NCBI GenBank assembly: GCA_005784505.1
Contig: VCAZ01000074.1
Coordinates: 2,360,501-2,424,500 of the forward strand
DNA from: Bagarius yarrelli
Taxonomy: Eukaryota; Chordata; Actinopteri; Siluriformes; Sisoridae
Direction of reading: 5' to 3'
Length of the DNA stretch: 64,000 nt
This document shows positions 22,701-33,052 of this stretch, one piece after another; positions within the stretch are counted from its first letter, which is position 1, and each line of letters opens with the position of its first letter. Made by a program: the position numbers and the translations under genes. Under the pieces are notes generated by a model, which did no database searches, was not told where the DNA came from, and was given only the letters and a program-made list of their open reading frames with translations.

Positions 22701-23186
22701 ATTTTCCTAACACCAATTTCTACCTCCATTTCAAACAGAAAGTTATTCTGTACGTTCAAAGCAGTCAAAGCAGCGTCATCTCGTGTAATCCTGGAAAAGG
22801 ATATTTTAAATAATTTTTTGTTTCTTTGACTGTAAATAACACTGGTTTGTTCTAATATTGAACTGTGTATGATAAACAATTGGGATTTACACAGACTGTG
22901 TTGTTTTCTCTCTCTCTTCTCTCTCTGTTTACTGCGATGAGTAAAGTGAAATAATCAATAACGAAAACCAGGCTACAATTTTAGCTCCCCCATTTTGTTT
23001 AGTTGTTATTGTTAGCTGGCTGAAATTTTAGCAACGGTATGTCATCGCTATCATGTGCAAACAGCATCCGGATTAGAATGTTGAGATGTCTTATGATGAT
23101 GTATGTTTGTAAGAACGCAATAAGCAGGTCCAAATATGCACTTTTGCATGTCATCTTTAAATCATAGCTCTAACACTTTAGCACAA
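22701..23186. other. Unique sequence with a weak minus-strand exon-like segment
   Basis: On the minus strand 'tatccttttccag' (about 22793-22805) precedes about 37 open codons, but their phase does not fit the exon at 25434-25506. No domain recognised. Confidence 0.3.
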
Positions 23187-23325
23187 ATGAACAACAACAT
23201 AAATTGAATCAGACTTTGAATTGAACGAACATAAATTGAATCAGACTTTGAATTGAATCAGACACTTGAATGTAATCCACAGTTTTCAGTGTCTCCACTC
23301 TTTCAATTTGGGCACATGTACACAA
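23187..23325. repeat. 32-bp duplication and half of a small inverted-repeat element
   Basis: 'aacataaattgaatcagact' plus 'ttgaattgaa' occurs twice in 23198-23260. At 23288-23325 'cagtgtctccactctttcaa' followed by 'tttgggcacatgtacac' matches one arm of the element at 24841-25022. Confidence 0.6.
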
Positions 23326-23532
23326 TTGTTTATTTTAAGGGTCCCCAAACTTTTTTTTCTGAAATTTTGCATATTTGCATCTGATAGCAAATTAATAATA
23401 GTCAATCTGGCCTGTTTCATGTCCTGTTACAGTCCTTAAACTTTTTTATTATGTAGACACATTATTGTTTCTTTCTTTAATAGCTGGACGGGTCGGTCTG
23501 TAACAGGAAATGACACAGGCTGGATTGACTCC

Positions 23533-23800
23533 CATTATTCATTCATTCATTCATTCATTCATTCATTCATTCATCTTCACCCGCTTATTCCCTAATTCGG
23601 GGTCACAGGGATCTGCTGGATTCTATCCCAGCCGTCCCTAAAAGGGCAAAAGGCAGGAGGAGTACACACTGGACTGGTCGCCAGTCCATTACAAAGCCAC
23701 ACACTCGCTCACACTCACAACTATGGGCAATTTGGAATCACCAATTAGCCGAACACACAACAAGCAACAGTGCTAACCACTAAGCCATCATGCTGCCCGA
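23533..23800 (-). repeat. SINE-like repeat A with (ATTC)n tail
   Basis: The tail is an (ATTC)n tract of about ten units at 23533-23572, followed by 'cccgcttattccctaattcg', 'ctggactggtcgccagtcca' and 'ctatgggcaatttggaatca', and then a deletion to the head 'caacagtgctaaccactaag'. Confidence 0.85.
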
Positions 23801-23838
23801 TTCAGAATATGAATAAATATACTAAACATATATGTATG

Positions 23839-23980
23839 TGGAAGGGGTAGTGCTCAGGTGTGATTTCCAGGTACCACCAGTTTACCAGTGTTGTGCCCCT
23901 GATCAAGGCCCTTGACTCCAAATTGCTCAGTTGTTTAAAAGAGACTCTGGATTAGGGTGTTTGGCAAATGCTAAAAATGT
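23839..23980 (+). repeat. SINE B, degraded
   Basis: 'ggaaggggtagtgctcaggt', 'gtgatttccaggtaccacc', 'gcccctgatcaaggcccttg', 'caaattgctcagttg' and 'gtgtttggcaaatgc' in order. Confidence 0.75.
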
Positions 23981-24195
23981 TAATCTACACATTCTGCAAT
24001 TTTGCTTTACTCTGTACATTACTCTCTGTATAATATTATTTCCAAAGTATGTATTGTCAATTCATAGATTAGACTAGTTTATCTATCTATAAATCTATAA
24101 ACGTCAACTAACTGTATATACACTGTATATCATCTCTGTCACTGATGTACACATGCAATGCACACATATTTTTGCACAAAATATAATTACACCCA

Positions 24196-24385
24196 ACATT
24201 TACATTTTACAGCATTATGGCAGACTTTCTTATCCAGAGCGACTTTAGTATTTATCTCTTTTATACAACTGAGCAATTAAGGGTTAAGGGCCTCGATCAA
24301 GGGCTGGTGCTGGAATTCAACCCCCCGACCCCCCATCCTCCAATTAGCAGTCCAACACCCTAACTACTGCACTACCACATCCCTA
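24196..24385 (-). repeat. SINE B, inverted
   Basis: 'cattttacagcattatggca', 'cttatccagagcgacttta', 'caattaagggttaagggcct', 'gctggaattcaacccccc' and 'ccaacaccctaactactgca'. C-rich slippage has enlarged the B-box segment. Confidence 0.85.
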
Positions 24386-24395
24386 TAATGAACAT

Positions 24396-24541
24396 ATGGA
24401 CGCAGCCTTATTTATTCAGGTGAATACTTGCATATTTATCTGCACCTGCTCATTTGCACAGTTTCTATTATTTGCAAATCTGGTAGATGCTGAACAGCAT
24501 TGCTTTGCTGCGTACCTGTACTTTGCAATTACAGTAAAGTT
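24396..24541 (+). repeat. Unnamed interspersed repeat ending at a TATC tract
   Basis: 'tgcacctgctcatttgcaca' and 'gtacctgtactttgcaatta' with 'cagtaaagttt' resemble the 3' end of G-like elements whose tail became a microsatellite. Confidence 0.45.
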
Positions 24542-24613
<72 letters not shown>

Positions 24614-24614
24614 A
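24542..24614. repeat. (TATC)n microsatellite
   Basis: About 18 near-perfect TATC units. Confidence 0.95.
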
Positions 24615-24840
24615 TTATCTCACATACCCACCCACCCATATACCTATTGAGCGACTACAGATAAAGGTACTAAGCACCTCCTCCATCACCATGAACCCTA
24701 ATATTAATATATTTTTTCAGGAAGTGAATCTAACAAATATTTAGGCTAGCTTAATTACTAAAGTCTTTTAGTTTGATAGACAAAATTGCTATTAGATGGA
24801 AATATAAAGTTTTAGAAAAAAAAAAGTTGAAATAAACAAT

Positions 24841-25022
24841 GGTGTACATGTGCACAAATTAAATGAGTGGAGACACTGAAGGGACTGTCAAAGTTGCAAG
24901 ACCACCCACCCTGAATCAGACAGTAGGACATCAGACAGTAGGACAGATGTGATTAGGGGACATCCCGCTTCAATGTGATCTACACTGTCAGGGTCTCCAC
25001 TCTTTCAATTTGTGCACATTGT
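24841..25022. mobile_element. Short inverted-repeat (MITE-like) element
   Basis: The left arm 24841-24880 ('gtgtacatgtgcacaaatta' and 'gagtggagacactgaa') is the near reverse complement of the right arm 24986-25022 ('ggtctccactctttcaattt' and 'gtgcacattg'). The spacer of about 105 bp holds the duplicated 'acagtaggaca'. A third arm copy is at 23288-23325. Target-site duplications were not resolved. Confidence 0.6.
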
Positions 25023-25433
25023 TTAGTTAGTCTGTCATTTGGATTCTCGCATTGCCTTTTTCTGAACATGACTTCGTTTACACTCCATCCTCCGGAATGC
25101 CGCACATATCCGGCGCATTTCATGCATGCCATGCTTAAAATGATCAACCGGTTTAGATCGAATCTCATATAAGCTTTCTACCAGATGCACATTTTTAATA
25201 TCTATTAAACTGGGATATAAAGCCAGGTCAGCAAAAGACCATTCAATCAAACACAGACACACATAGTATCAAGCATGCCGGCGTGCCAAATGCGCAAAAC
25301 ACGCAGTTTGTTGTGCAAAATGTTTGGGAAATAGTTTTATCCGCTAATTAATCTGTTTAGTTATATATGTATTGTTTTATACAAACTGCATGTTTTTTTT
25401 TTATTGTTTTGCAAAACAAAGTTCCAAACTTAC

Positions 25434-25506
25434 CAGTGAGCTGATCGTAGGATCCATCCAGGTCTCTGGAGTCGGACAAGCTTTGATCTCTGTTTTTGGT
25501 TTTCAT
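25434..25506 (-). CDS. Putative first coding exon of an unidentified gene
   Basis: Read leftward, the start codon is at 25506-25504, and 24 codons plus one base follow before the donor GTAAGT (25433-25428). The peptide begins MKTKNRDQSLS and ends DLDGSYDQLT: acidic and Ser-rich, with no low-complexity bias and no membrane segment. An in-frame TGA lies 13 codons upstream of the ATG, which supports this start. The CpG-rich block at 25561-25985 lies just upstream, as expected for a housekeeping or developmental promoter with a 5' UTR. The exon would be phase 1; no following exon with a matching acceptor was found on the minus strand down to position 1, implying a first intron of more than 25 kb. 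I could not name the protein. The main alternative is a chance open segment next to a CpG island. Confidence 0.55.
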
Positions 25507-25560
25507 TTTATATTCTAATAAATGTCCGAATAAAAAATAAAATCAATCCGGTTTAAATGT

Positions 25561-25985
25561 TTTTAGATCTTTGCAGGTTTTTCCGTAACGATATGCGAAG
25601 CCAGGGGTTATATCTCGCTTTCCTACTCGCGCGCGCGCTCCAGGTTGGTCTGCCGACTTGTCTGTGTGCGAGGCGCAGTATGGCCGCGAGCTCTCTATCT
25701 TGCTCTCTCTCTCTCTCCGTCGCTTTCTGTCTGCCTCCCTCTGTCTTTCTCTCAATCTGTATCTCTTATTTTCAGGGCGAAACCGAATCAAACCGTCGAA
25801 TATACTCCTGTTTTCCAGTCGGTGCCCCCAGATAAAACATATTTTACCATAAAAACGCCTGTTGTAAAATCAGCTCGTGCTTCTGTTCCGGCGTCGAGCG
25901 GGAGTTTTGCGAGTTGTTGCCCGGTGACTGTGTTCGGCAGGTGGCTCGCGTGCGTAAAAATACCTGTAGTCGAGAACACACTTTA
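25561..25985 (-). promoter_or_regulatory. CpG-island-like promoter / 5' UTR
   Basis: About 34 CpG were counted by hand in 25561-25980, against a handful in flanking stretches of the same length. Includes 'ctcgcgcgcgcgctcc' and 'ggcgtcgagcggg'. A CT/GA tract lies at 25690-25760. Open plus-strand frames here (up to 147 codons, running into SINE B) are attributed to CpG-rich composition. Orientation is inferred from the ATG exon to its left. Confidence 0.55.
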
Positions 25986-25992
25986 TTGTCAG

Positions 25993-26156
25993 GTTGTGTG
26001 TGGTAGCTTGATGGTTAAAGTGTTAGACTGGTCATCCAAAGATTATCCATTTCCCAGCACCACCAAGCCGCAAGTGCCGGGCCCCTGAGTAAGGCCCTTG
26101 AATCATAGGAACAAATAACCTTCTGTAAATATAAGCGTATTTGCCAGTGTAAATGG
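25993..26156 (+). repeat. SINE B
   Basis: 'gtggtagcttgatggttaaa', 'ttcccagcaccaccaagcc', 'gggcccctgagtaaggccct' and a diverged 3' end. It marks the outer edge of the CpG block. Confidence 0.85.
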
Positions 26157-26194
26157 TACAATAACATACAACCTACTCTGTTCACATGTAGGTG

Positions 26195-26425
26195 GTGTAT
26201 CTGGGTTTGGATGGGTCAAAAGTTTGTGGACGCTTTACAAGATTTAAACCCTCTTTCAGTATGACAATGTCCCTGATGTCCATGAAGACATGCTGTGCTC
26301 TGATTGGACTGGAAGATGTCTCATGTCCTGTGCATGACTCTGACTCCTGACCCTTCTGGGATGAACTGGAACCCCGACTGACCAACACCTGACACTAGTT
26401 TATTAATACCACCATCAGCCGCTTG
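26195..26425 (+). mobile_element. Tc1-like transposase 3' region, decayed
   Basis: 'gggtcaaaagtttgtggacg' resembles the terminal repeat. 'agtatgacaatgtccctg' (D-N-A-P context), 'catgaagacatgctgtgctc' and 'ctgggatgaactggaacccc' (W-D-E-L-E context) keep transposase order. The intervening sequence is deleted and the frames are broken. Confidence 0.7.
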
Positions 26426-27384
26426 GAACAATTTGATGGAAACGCGACTTTTTTAGAATTTGGTTTTAGTTTTTCTTGCTTTTTTTGTGAATTTGAAAAG
26501 ATTCGCTTCACATTAGGATAAAAACCGAGGCGACAAATATTCATGCCGCATCACGCTGCTTCTCTCCTAAGCCATATTATACTACAATACATCAATCAAC
26601 TGCAATTTAATGTATACCAACAACATGTACCAATGTTGTCTTTTGCATCCTGTAATCAAAATAAACATTTGAAATAAAGTTACAGTCTCCCTGTTACCCA
26701 ACCAGAAGCCATGAAATACTGCAGGAAAATGCTACACTTTGCTAAAAGTATTAAATTATTCATTCACATTTATATCATTTCACTCTTTTAACTATTTGCC
26801 TGTGAGCTGAATCCTTTTATGCTGTGAGCTAGTGGAGAAAATAAAGTGTGTGTACACATTAATGCTGGTAATATAGAATACGGATCCATAAAAAAAAAGT
26901 AAAAAATTGATGGATTACATTACACTAAGAAAGCTTTTAGAACAGCATTTAATATTATTCCGCTACGGGCCATGTGGCCTCCAAGGGCCCCCCCAAGAAT
27001 ACAGGAAATAACAGATATATTTTTTAAAATAAATGTCACGTCAATGGAAAAAGATAATTATACAGTCACACCACATCAAGTAGCGCAACTTAACACCTGA
27101 TCGCTATTGTAGGTTTGCTACTGTTATAATTAAAAATCGTAGTAGAGTAAAAACATTAGTATTCTGTAAGGACCACTGCTACAACAAGAAGAACTGATTA
27201 TGAGTGTGTTAGATTTATAGTGTGCGAATAATCAAGGATTTACAATGATTAGTCGTATTGGCGGCACAGAGGGGGGCCCGAATAAAATTCTGCTCAGGGC
27301 TCCATAAAGGCCTGGGCCAGTGCTGCCTGTAAATTTTCAATTAATACTTGTTCCATGTTTTTCATGTACAAACGTTTAAATATT
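26426..27384. other. Unique sequence
   Basis: A stretch at 26960-27320 has 'gggccc'-type segments common in decayed fish repeats, but no family is assigned. No exon recognised. Confidence 0.4.
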
Positions 27385-27541
27385 GGCTGGTGCCGTGGTG
27401 TTGTGGGTTAAAGCGCCAACACCCACATATGCAAGGTCGCATGTGCTCTGGCGACCTGGGTTCAATTCTGGTTTTGGTCCTTTCCGGTTCCATCTCATCC
27501 CTCTGTCCTATCAATAAAGATAAAACATATCTTTAAAAAGT
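27385..27541 (+). repeat. SINE D
   Basis: 'ggctggtgccgtggtgttgt', 'gggttaaagcgccaac', 'gcgacctgggttcaattctg' (B-box-like) and the tail 'ctatcaataaagataaaaca' with 'tatctttaaaaag'. Confidence 0.8.
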
Positions 27542-27703
27542 TTAAATATACATAATTTTTTATTAATACTATAACCTGTGGCCACATGAGCAATACAGCA
27601 AAGCTGATTAAATATATCAAAGGACTCTTGTTACAAGCAGCTCAACTCAAATGCCATATAAGAGTGGTGTACTGCCTCCAGCAGTGTTTCGGTGAATTAT
27701 ATA

Positions 27704-28400
27704 AATGAATGGACGTGTAAAAAGATGGATGAATTTGGGCATATGGTTGTTAATATATCTGGATGAACAGAAAGATATATTTATTTGGGCATATGGATGG
27801 ATAGATTTCTATATTGTTGTTAATTTGCACATTTCATGTCTTACCTCATCTTACAATATGGTTGGCGCTATTGCATTATGTTCTGTTCTCTATTGTCTTT
27901 TTTGCACTGTCTTTGTAATGTTTGTATTGTTTATTGCACTGTCTGTTTCTGCACTGTTTCTGCACCAGGTTGCACACATGCACTTTATGTCTATCCTGTT
28001 TAGTGGCTCTTTGTTGTTTTGTGGAATTCTGTGTTTGGTGTAGCACCAGGGGGTCCTGGAGAAACGTTATTTCATCTCACTGTGTACTGCATTCTGCTAT
28101 ATGTGGTTGAAATGACAATAAAGCTCCTTGAACTTGAACTTGGATGGATTGATGGATGAATCTGGGCATATGAATGAATGGATACCTGGATGGATAGATA
28201 AATAGATAAATTTGGGCATATGGATGGATAAATTTGGACATATTGATGATTGATAAATCTGAACATATGGATGAATGTTTGAATAGATGAATTTGGGTAT
28301 ATGGATGATGGATATCTGGATGGATGAATAAATAGATGAATTTGAACATTCTCTGACTGTTTGGATGTTAGGATGGATGTCTAGATGATCCATAAATCAA
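27704..28400. repeat. ATGG/GGAT minisatellite interrupted by repeat G
   Basis: A degenerate array with recurring 'gatgaatttgggcatatgg' units lies at 27704-27812 and again at 28139-28400, so the array is split by the G insertion between them. Confidence 0.7.
27815..28138 (+). repeat. Repeat G
   Basis: 'tgcactgtctgtttctgcac', 'gtggctctttgttgttttgt', 'gcaccagggggtcctggaga' and the tail 'aataaagctccttgaacttg'. The partner is at 44030-44375. A 3' tail of the (CTTGAA)n type suggests retroposition. Confidence 0.75.
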
Positions 28401-28949
28401 TTGATTGAGTCTATGGACAGAAAAACCAATCAAACCTATAAAGACATATTTTGCACGTCTGGAGATGTCTGGCAAAATCACACCCAGACTTGAGGATATA
28501 CATTAACTTGTGTGTTTAAATATGCAGAAGCCTTCCACTGTTCCCTGCATCTCCTAAGTGGTAGTCATGCTACTCAAGTACTGCTACACATCTTCTAATA
28601 GCATCTTCTAATAGAGTTTATAATATTGTTTAGCATATAATATACAATACGTTATCATGTCTACTGCAAGCACTGAAACAAGGACGTCAACTTTAGACAC
28701 TGATTTCTCTGCAAAGGAGTTGATTGCCAATGACAGACGTTAAGCAAAGCAAGAGCTTGGAGTTTCTGTATCAACCTTATTTACACACAATCCGATGGAT
28801 TAATATGGTCCAACTTGCTTGATATGTATAAATCAATCACATAAAATTCCTCCTGTATTTTAGATCAGTGGTCTTTATAGATCTGGTATGAACTTCTTCC
28901 CTGTAGAAGTGGAATTTGTGCTAAATTACACCAGTTCAAATCAGTGGAT
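28401..28949. other. Unique sequence
   Basis: Includes a local duplication 'acatcttctaatag' / 'gcatcttctaatag' near 28588-28613. No gene recognised. Confidence 0.4.
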
Positions 28950-29092
28950 CACAGAAGTGGTAGCTCAGTGGTTGAGGTGCTGATTGGATGATTGGGGTTC
29001 AATTCCCAGCACCACCAAGTTACAACTGTTGGGCCCCTGAGCAAGGCCCTTAACCCCCAATTGCTTAGTTGTATAAAAGAGATAAATGTTAG
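28950..29092 (+). repeat. SINE B
   Basis: 'agaagtggtagctcagtggt', 'ggggttcaattcccagcacc', 'gttgggcccctgagcaaggc' and 'ccccaattgcttagttgtat'. The 3' 'gtcgctctggat' end is missing. Confidence 0.9.
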
Positions 29093-29302
29093 TCAATTCA
29101 GTAAGAATTCTATTTATTTACCATATTTCCTCAACATTTAGTAGACATTATTGTTTTCTCCAGGTGGATTCAGCCAGACTGCTGTGTGCAGCCACTCATG
29201 CTGAGTATAAATGCACTGCAGACAGCAGCCATAACACTAGTTCTCCTGGGATTTTTGGAACTGAAAAATATTTATTCATTAAATAAACAGAAATTCTGAT
29301 CT

Positions 29303-29303
29303 C

Positions 29304-29330
<27 letters not shown>
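29303..29330. repeat. (GA)n microsatellite
   Basis: Fourteen GA units followed by A residues. Confidence 0.95.
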
Positions 29331-29334
<4 letters not shown>

Positions 29335-29489
29335 CAGGCTGGAGCTTGCTGGTAATGCAAGACATTTCTAATGGAAGGGTTTGTTTGGTAGCAGTGAGAA
29401 GGCCACATAATATCTGCAGCTTTGCTTACAGTGGCTTTAAACACATTCCAGTAAATCCCATTAGGAGCATTTTTGCCAATGACTCAAAT

Positions 29490-29656
29490 TTAGAGTAATT
29501 TAGATTCATCTAATTCATACAACTCAGCAGCTGAGGGTTATATGAATTATAAGGCACACGGTCTTAGCAATGGCAGCTTGGTGGTCCTGAAAATTGAGCT
29601 CACAATTTTCTTTATTAGCGGTCCAACACCTTCACCACTGAGAGCCTTCACTTCCT
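29490..29656 (-). repeat. SINE B, inverted, degraded
   Basis: 'catctaattcatacaactca', 'ggcagcttggtggtcctgaa', 'gagctcacaattttctt' and 'ggtccaacaccttcaccact'. Confidence 0.75.
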
Positions 29657-30017
29657 CAGGCAAACCATCAATCAGCTTCCAGTGTACAAATATTACTGCC
29701 AAGTACACTTTTAAAGTAGATACAAAAATAGAAGCTTGTTGCCGGCACAGTGTTTAACTGGGTACATGTAAAGATTCAAATAGATGTCTAAACCAGGAAA
29801 CACAGAGCACCTTATATCGGGACTTTCTCTCTGTTTCATATCCACATTGCACAATAATTTTTAACACATTTGCCCAACCGACACTTAACAGTACACTTGA
29901 AACACTACACAAGGACACTTACGTACTTTTATCAATATCTCAGCCTACATATTCGCCCCTCTGTTATTCACATGCATTCATACTTTTTCTAGTCTATGTA
30001 TATACATATCTTATAAT

Positions 30018-30200
30018 TTACATTTGCAGAATTTGGCAGACGCCGTTAACCAGAGGGACTTACATTTATCTCTTTTTATACAACTGAGCAATTGGGGGTT
30101 AGGAGCCCCGCTCTGGGGCCCAACAGTGGGACCTTGGTGGTGCTGGGAATCAAAACACAATCTTTCAATGAGCAGTCCAACACCTTAACTACTTCCCATA
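30018..30200 (-). repeat. SINE B, inverted
   Basis: 'acatttgcagaatttggcag', 'gagcaattgggggttaggag', 'gctgggaatcaaaacacaat' and 'gtccaacaccttaactactt'. Confidence 0.85.
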
Positions 30201-30439
30201 ATATATACTCACATTTTATTTTATACGACATCTCTTATACTTTATAGTTTGTTTGTTTTTTATACTTTTCAACACCTTTACTTATAGTTATATATTTTAT
30301 TTTATTTATTTTTTGGGATTTGGTATTTGTATTAAATAGTTAATAGTTGACTTTAATTGTATTAAAGTCAACTATCCCATGCTGTAATATTCAGTAACTT
30401 CAATCCAAATTTTAAAACAACAGTAACAATAATAAGTGC

Positions 30440-30928
30440 TAGGACTATGTAAATATATCGATACAGCAAACTATCGCAATATTTTTTCCATGATAGCGTA
30501 TCGACATTTTAACCACTAGTATCGATACATATTTAAATTACATTATAAACTGATATAAGATTACATTAATATTTTATTAAAAGCCTTGGTGTGTGTCAAA
30601 CGACTTTCTTGGCGCGTGTTAATAATGGTGGAAATATAAAAGCGCCTCCAGGTTTTGTATTAAATGTATTTTAGCTATTTGTTTTACCTTTGTTTAACCT
30701 GTTTGAAGTATTACAATGTATTGCAACATGTACTGTTTTGCAATATATCGTGATATATCATATCGTGAACCATGTATACCCCAACCGCGACTCTTTTGGG
30801 TGGCCTCTGGCTTTGTATTTGTTGTATTTTTAGCTAATTGTTTTACACTTTTATAAATATTTTTTGATAAACTGCAATATATTTTAATATGTATTGTTTT
30901 GCAATATATTATGATATATCGTGATATA
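30440..30928. repeat. AT-rich 'atatcgtgatat' repeat, partly duplicated
   Basis: The segment with 'tgttttgcaatatatcgtga' at 30660-30770 recurs at 30815-30928 ('tgttttgcaatatattatga'), both preceded by 'tagcta.ttgttttac'. The left part holds 'tatcgatac' motifs. This is a known style of fish interspersed repeat; the family is not assigned. Confidence 0.55.
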
Positions 30929-30996
30929 TAGGCACCACCAAGTTACCCCTGCTGGGCCGTCAAGAAAGGCCCTTAACCCCAATTGGCGGGTTGAAT
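30929..30996 (+). repeat. SINE B fragment
   Basis: 'ggcaccaccaagttacccct', 'aaggcccttaaccccaattg'. It starts abruptly after the AT-rich repeat. Confidence 0.7.
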
Positions 30997-31627
30997 TGCA
31001 CTTACAAAGTCATTTTACTCAATGAAATGGCATATAATACTATTAAACAGCCATTTGCATATCTGTCTCAGATTAAAGATTGTGATTCCATTCATAAACT
31101 TCCAAAATTCTCAGTTTTAAATGTTTTGGGTCTTTTTCATGTGTCAAATTTGGAGTCACTGTTGCATAAGCTGTGCTCAATGTCCATTTTATCACTGATC
31201 ACATCTTGTTCTCAGGCTGAATGATTCTAGACAAACACAATAGCCAAGGACAAGAGGGTTAATGAGGATTCTATCTCAGTGGGCTCTGTCGGGTGTGATC
31301 TTATCTGCTAACATCTCACACTCTTCCTCTCTCTGGTGGTGAAGAGCATGACCTACAAGCTCGATACTGTAAGGAACTATTTTAGGTTTTGTACAGAGTT
31401 TATTTTTTCCTCTTCCAGTTTTAGTGTTACTGGTGATTTGAAAGATTTTATTCGTCTTTTTGCAATTGACACCACATTTTTGTCTGTCCTATGCTACGTA
31501 GAGTTTGACGTTTCTGCTATATTTCTATATTTTGAAATTCTCATAATCCAAATTGATGTCTGCCCCTGTATAATGATTTCTACTAATACTATTGTGTATT
31601 AGTATTGTGCTGGAAAGCATCACTATA
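30997..31627. other. Unique sequence
   Basis: At 31345-31368 a 24-base segment between AG and GTAAGG could be read as a micro-exon, but there is no supporting context. No repeat recognised. Confidence 0.35.
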
Positions 31628-31790
31628 GACGGCGCCATGGTGTAGTAGGTTAAAGCACCCACACTTGCAATCTGTTGCTCTCTGGCGACCCAGGTTTGAT
31701 TCCTGCTTGGGTACTTTTCAGTCCCACCTTACTGTCCATCTCCCTTGTTCTGATAATAAAGGAAAAAAATATCTTTTAAAAATAAGAAAT
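31628..31790 (+). repeat. SINE D
   Basis: 'ggcgccatggtgtagtaggt', 'tctggcgacccaggtttgat' and tail 'ctgataataaaggaaaaaaa'. Aligns with 27385-27541. Confidence 0.85.
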
Positions 31791-31977
31791 AGTCAGTATT
31801 TGGCCGTATTTACACTGCCTGTATCAAGTGAATCAATTTTAATATTTTTCCTCCAATGTGGTACAGATGGAATATGATCCACGATCATGTAAACCGGAAA
31901 AAAAATGGATTCCGACATTTTTAGATCAGTTTCAGGTTTTATTCATATGTAGAAATAAATCATATTAGATACATGCT

Positions 31978-32410
31978 GTAACAAACTCCACCGAGGCGAG
32001 ATGTAACCCAAGGTGCAGTTTATTGACAAGAATGTGACCAACATACATGAACTAAACTGACTTGACTTAACAGGACTAGACTAAACTTGCATGAACATCA
32101 ACATGATACTAGCATGACCGAGAACTCAACACAGTGGTACAGAAAGCTACAAACCACCAAGACACAAGGCTACAAGGGGGTATATAAGCTCAAGACTAAA
32201 CAAGTAACACCTGCAAACAATAAGAAACACACGACCAAACTTACCAATGACAAGACACAAGGACGAGGGGGAAGCACATGACAGAAAGACAAGAGGAACA
32301 AGAAACACATGACCTAGACCAACCAGGAAGTAAACAAAGAACAAGAACTGACTTGGCTAGCTTAGAACAGCTAAGCCTAGACATGAAACAAATATCAAAC
32401 ATAACCCAAA
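31978..32410 (-). repeat. Repeat H, inverted
   Basis: Starts 'gtaacaaactccaccgaggc', then 'acccaaggtgcagtttattg', the reverse of H's 3' end at 10015-10072. It continues through 'caaggctacaagggggtata' to 'accaggaagtaaacaaagaa'. It is longer than the 9743 copy. Confidence 0.7.
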
Positions 32411-32438
32411 AGCATGAACTTAGCACAACCCTAAAAAC

Positions 32439-32575
32439 ATTTACATTTACAGCATTTAGCAAACGCTTTTGTCCAGAGCGGTGTACCAAAGTGCTTTGAG
32501 TCACATCATTAAACAGCTCAATACTGATACAATAGTTCACAAATCGAAAAACAATAACATAAACATAAAATAAGA
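32439..32575 (+). repeat. SINE-like 'gctttgagtcac' element, copy 2
   Basis: 'catttagcaaacgcttttgt', 'ccagagcggtgtaccaaagt', 'gctttgagtcacatcattaa' and 'atagttcacaaatcg'. Partner of 18360-18517, same orientation. Confidence 0.7.
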
Positions 32576-32638
32576 ACATTAAACCAAAAACATTACACAT
32601 GTAAATGCCTTTATTCATCACATATACTTTTACAACAC

Positions 32639-32850
32639 ATTGAAATTAGTTTCTTTGCATATTCCATCTTAGTTGGTTGGGATCAGAGCACAGGGCCCAC
32701 TATGATACAGCACCCCTGGAGCAGGAAGGGTTAAGGGTCTTGCTCAAGGACCCAACAGTGGCTGGCAGTGGTGGGGCTTGAACCCAGATCTTCCTAGTCT
32801 TCAGATCATCAACTCAGCACCTTAACCATTTGAGCCACCACTGCACACAT
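32639..32850 (-). repeat. SINE E, inverted, full length
   Basis: 'gatcagagcacagggcccac', 'tgatacagcacccctggagc', 'gtcttgctcaaggacccaac', 'ggcttgaacccagatc' and 'cagcaccttaaccatttgag'. It mirrors 15203-15450. Confidence 0.85.
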
Positions 32851-32883
32851 GCATTACTGTCTGCCTTATAAGCAGATGCTTAT

Positions 32884-33052
32884 GGGGGAAGTGGTGGCTA
32901 ATGGTTCAGGTGTTAGATTACCAACCCGAAGCTTGTCTGTCGATTCCCAGCTCCAGCAAGCAACCACCGTTGGGCCCCTAAGCAAGGCCCTTTCCCCCTA
33001 TTTGCTAAGTTGTATAAATGACATAAATGTAAGTCGCTCTGGATAAGGAAAT
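32884..33052 (+). repeat. SINE B
   Basis: 'gggggaagtggtggctaatg', 'tcgattcccagctccagc', 'gttgggcccctaagcaaggc' and 'gtcgctctggataaggaaat'. Only 33 bases separate it from the inverted SINE E. Confidence 0.9.

Noticed and set aside
25645..26088. 147-codon plus-strand frame across the CpG block
   Set aside because: It runs straight into a SINE B and has no domain; CpG-rich DNA lacks stops. The minus-strand exon explains the locus better.
28072..28393. Overlapping minus-strand frames rich in Ile, His and Ser
   Set aside because: Translation of the degenerate ATGG/GGAT minisatellite.
31345..31368. 24-base micro-exon between AG and GTAAGG
   Set aside because: No neighbouring exon, and dinucleotides this common give such pairs by chance.
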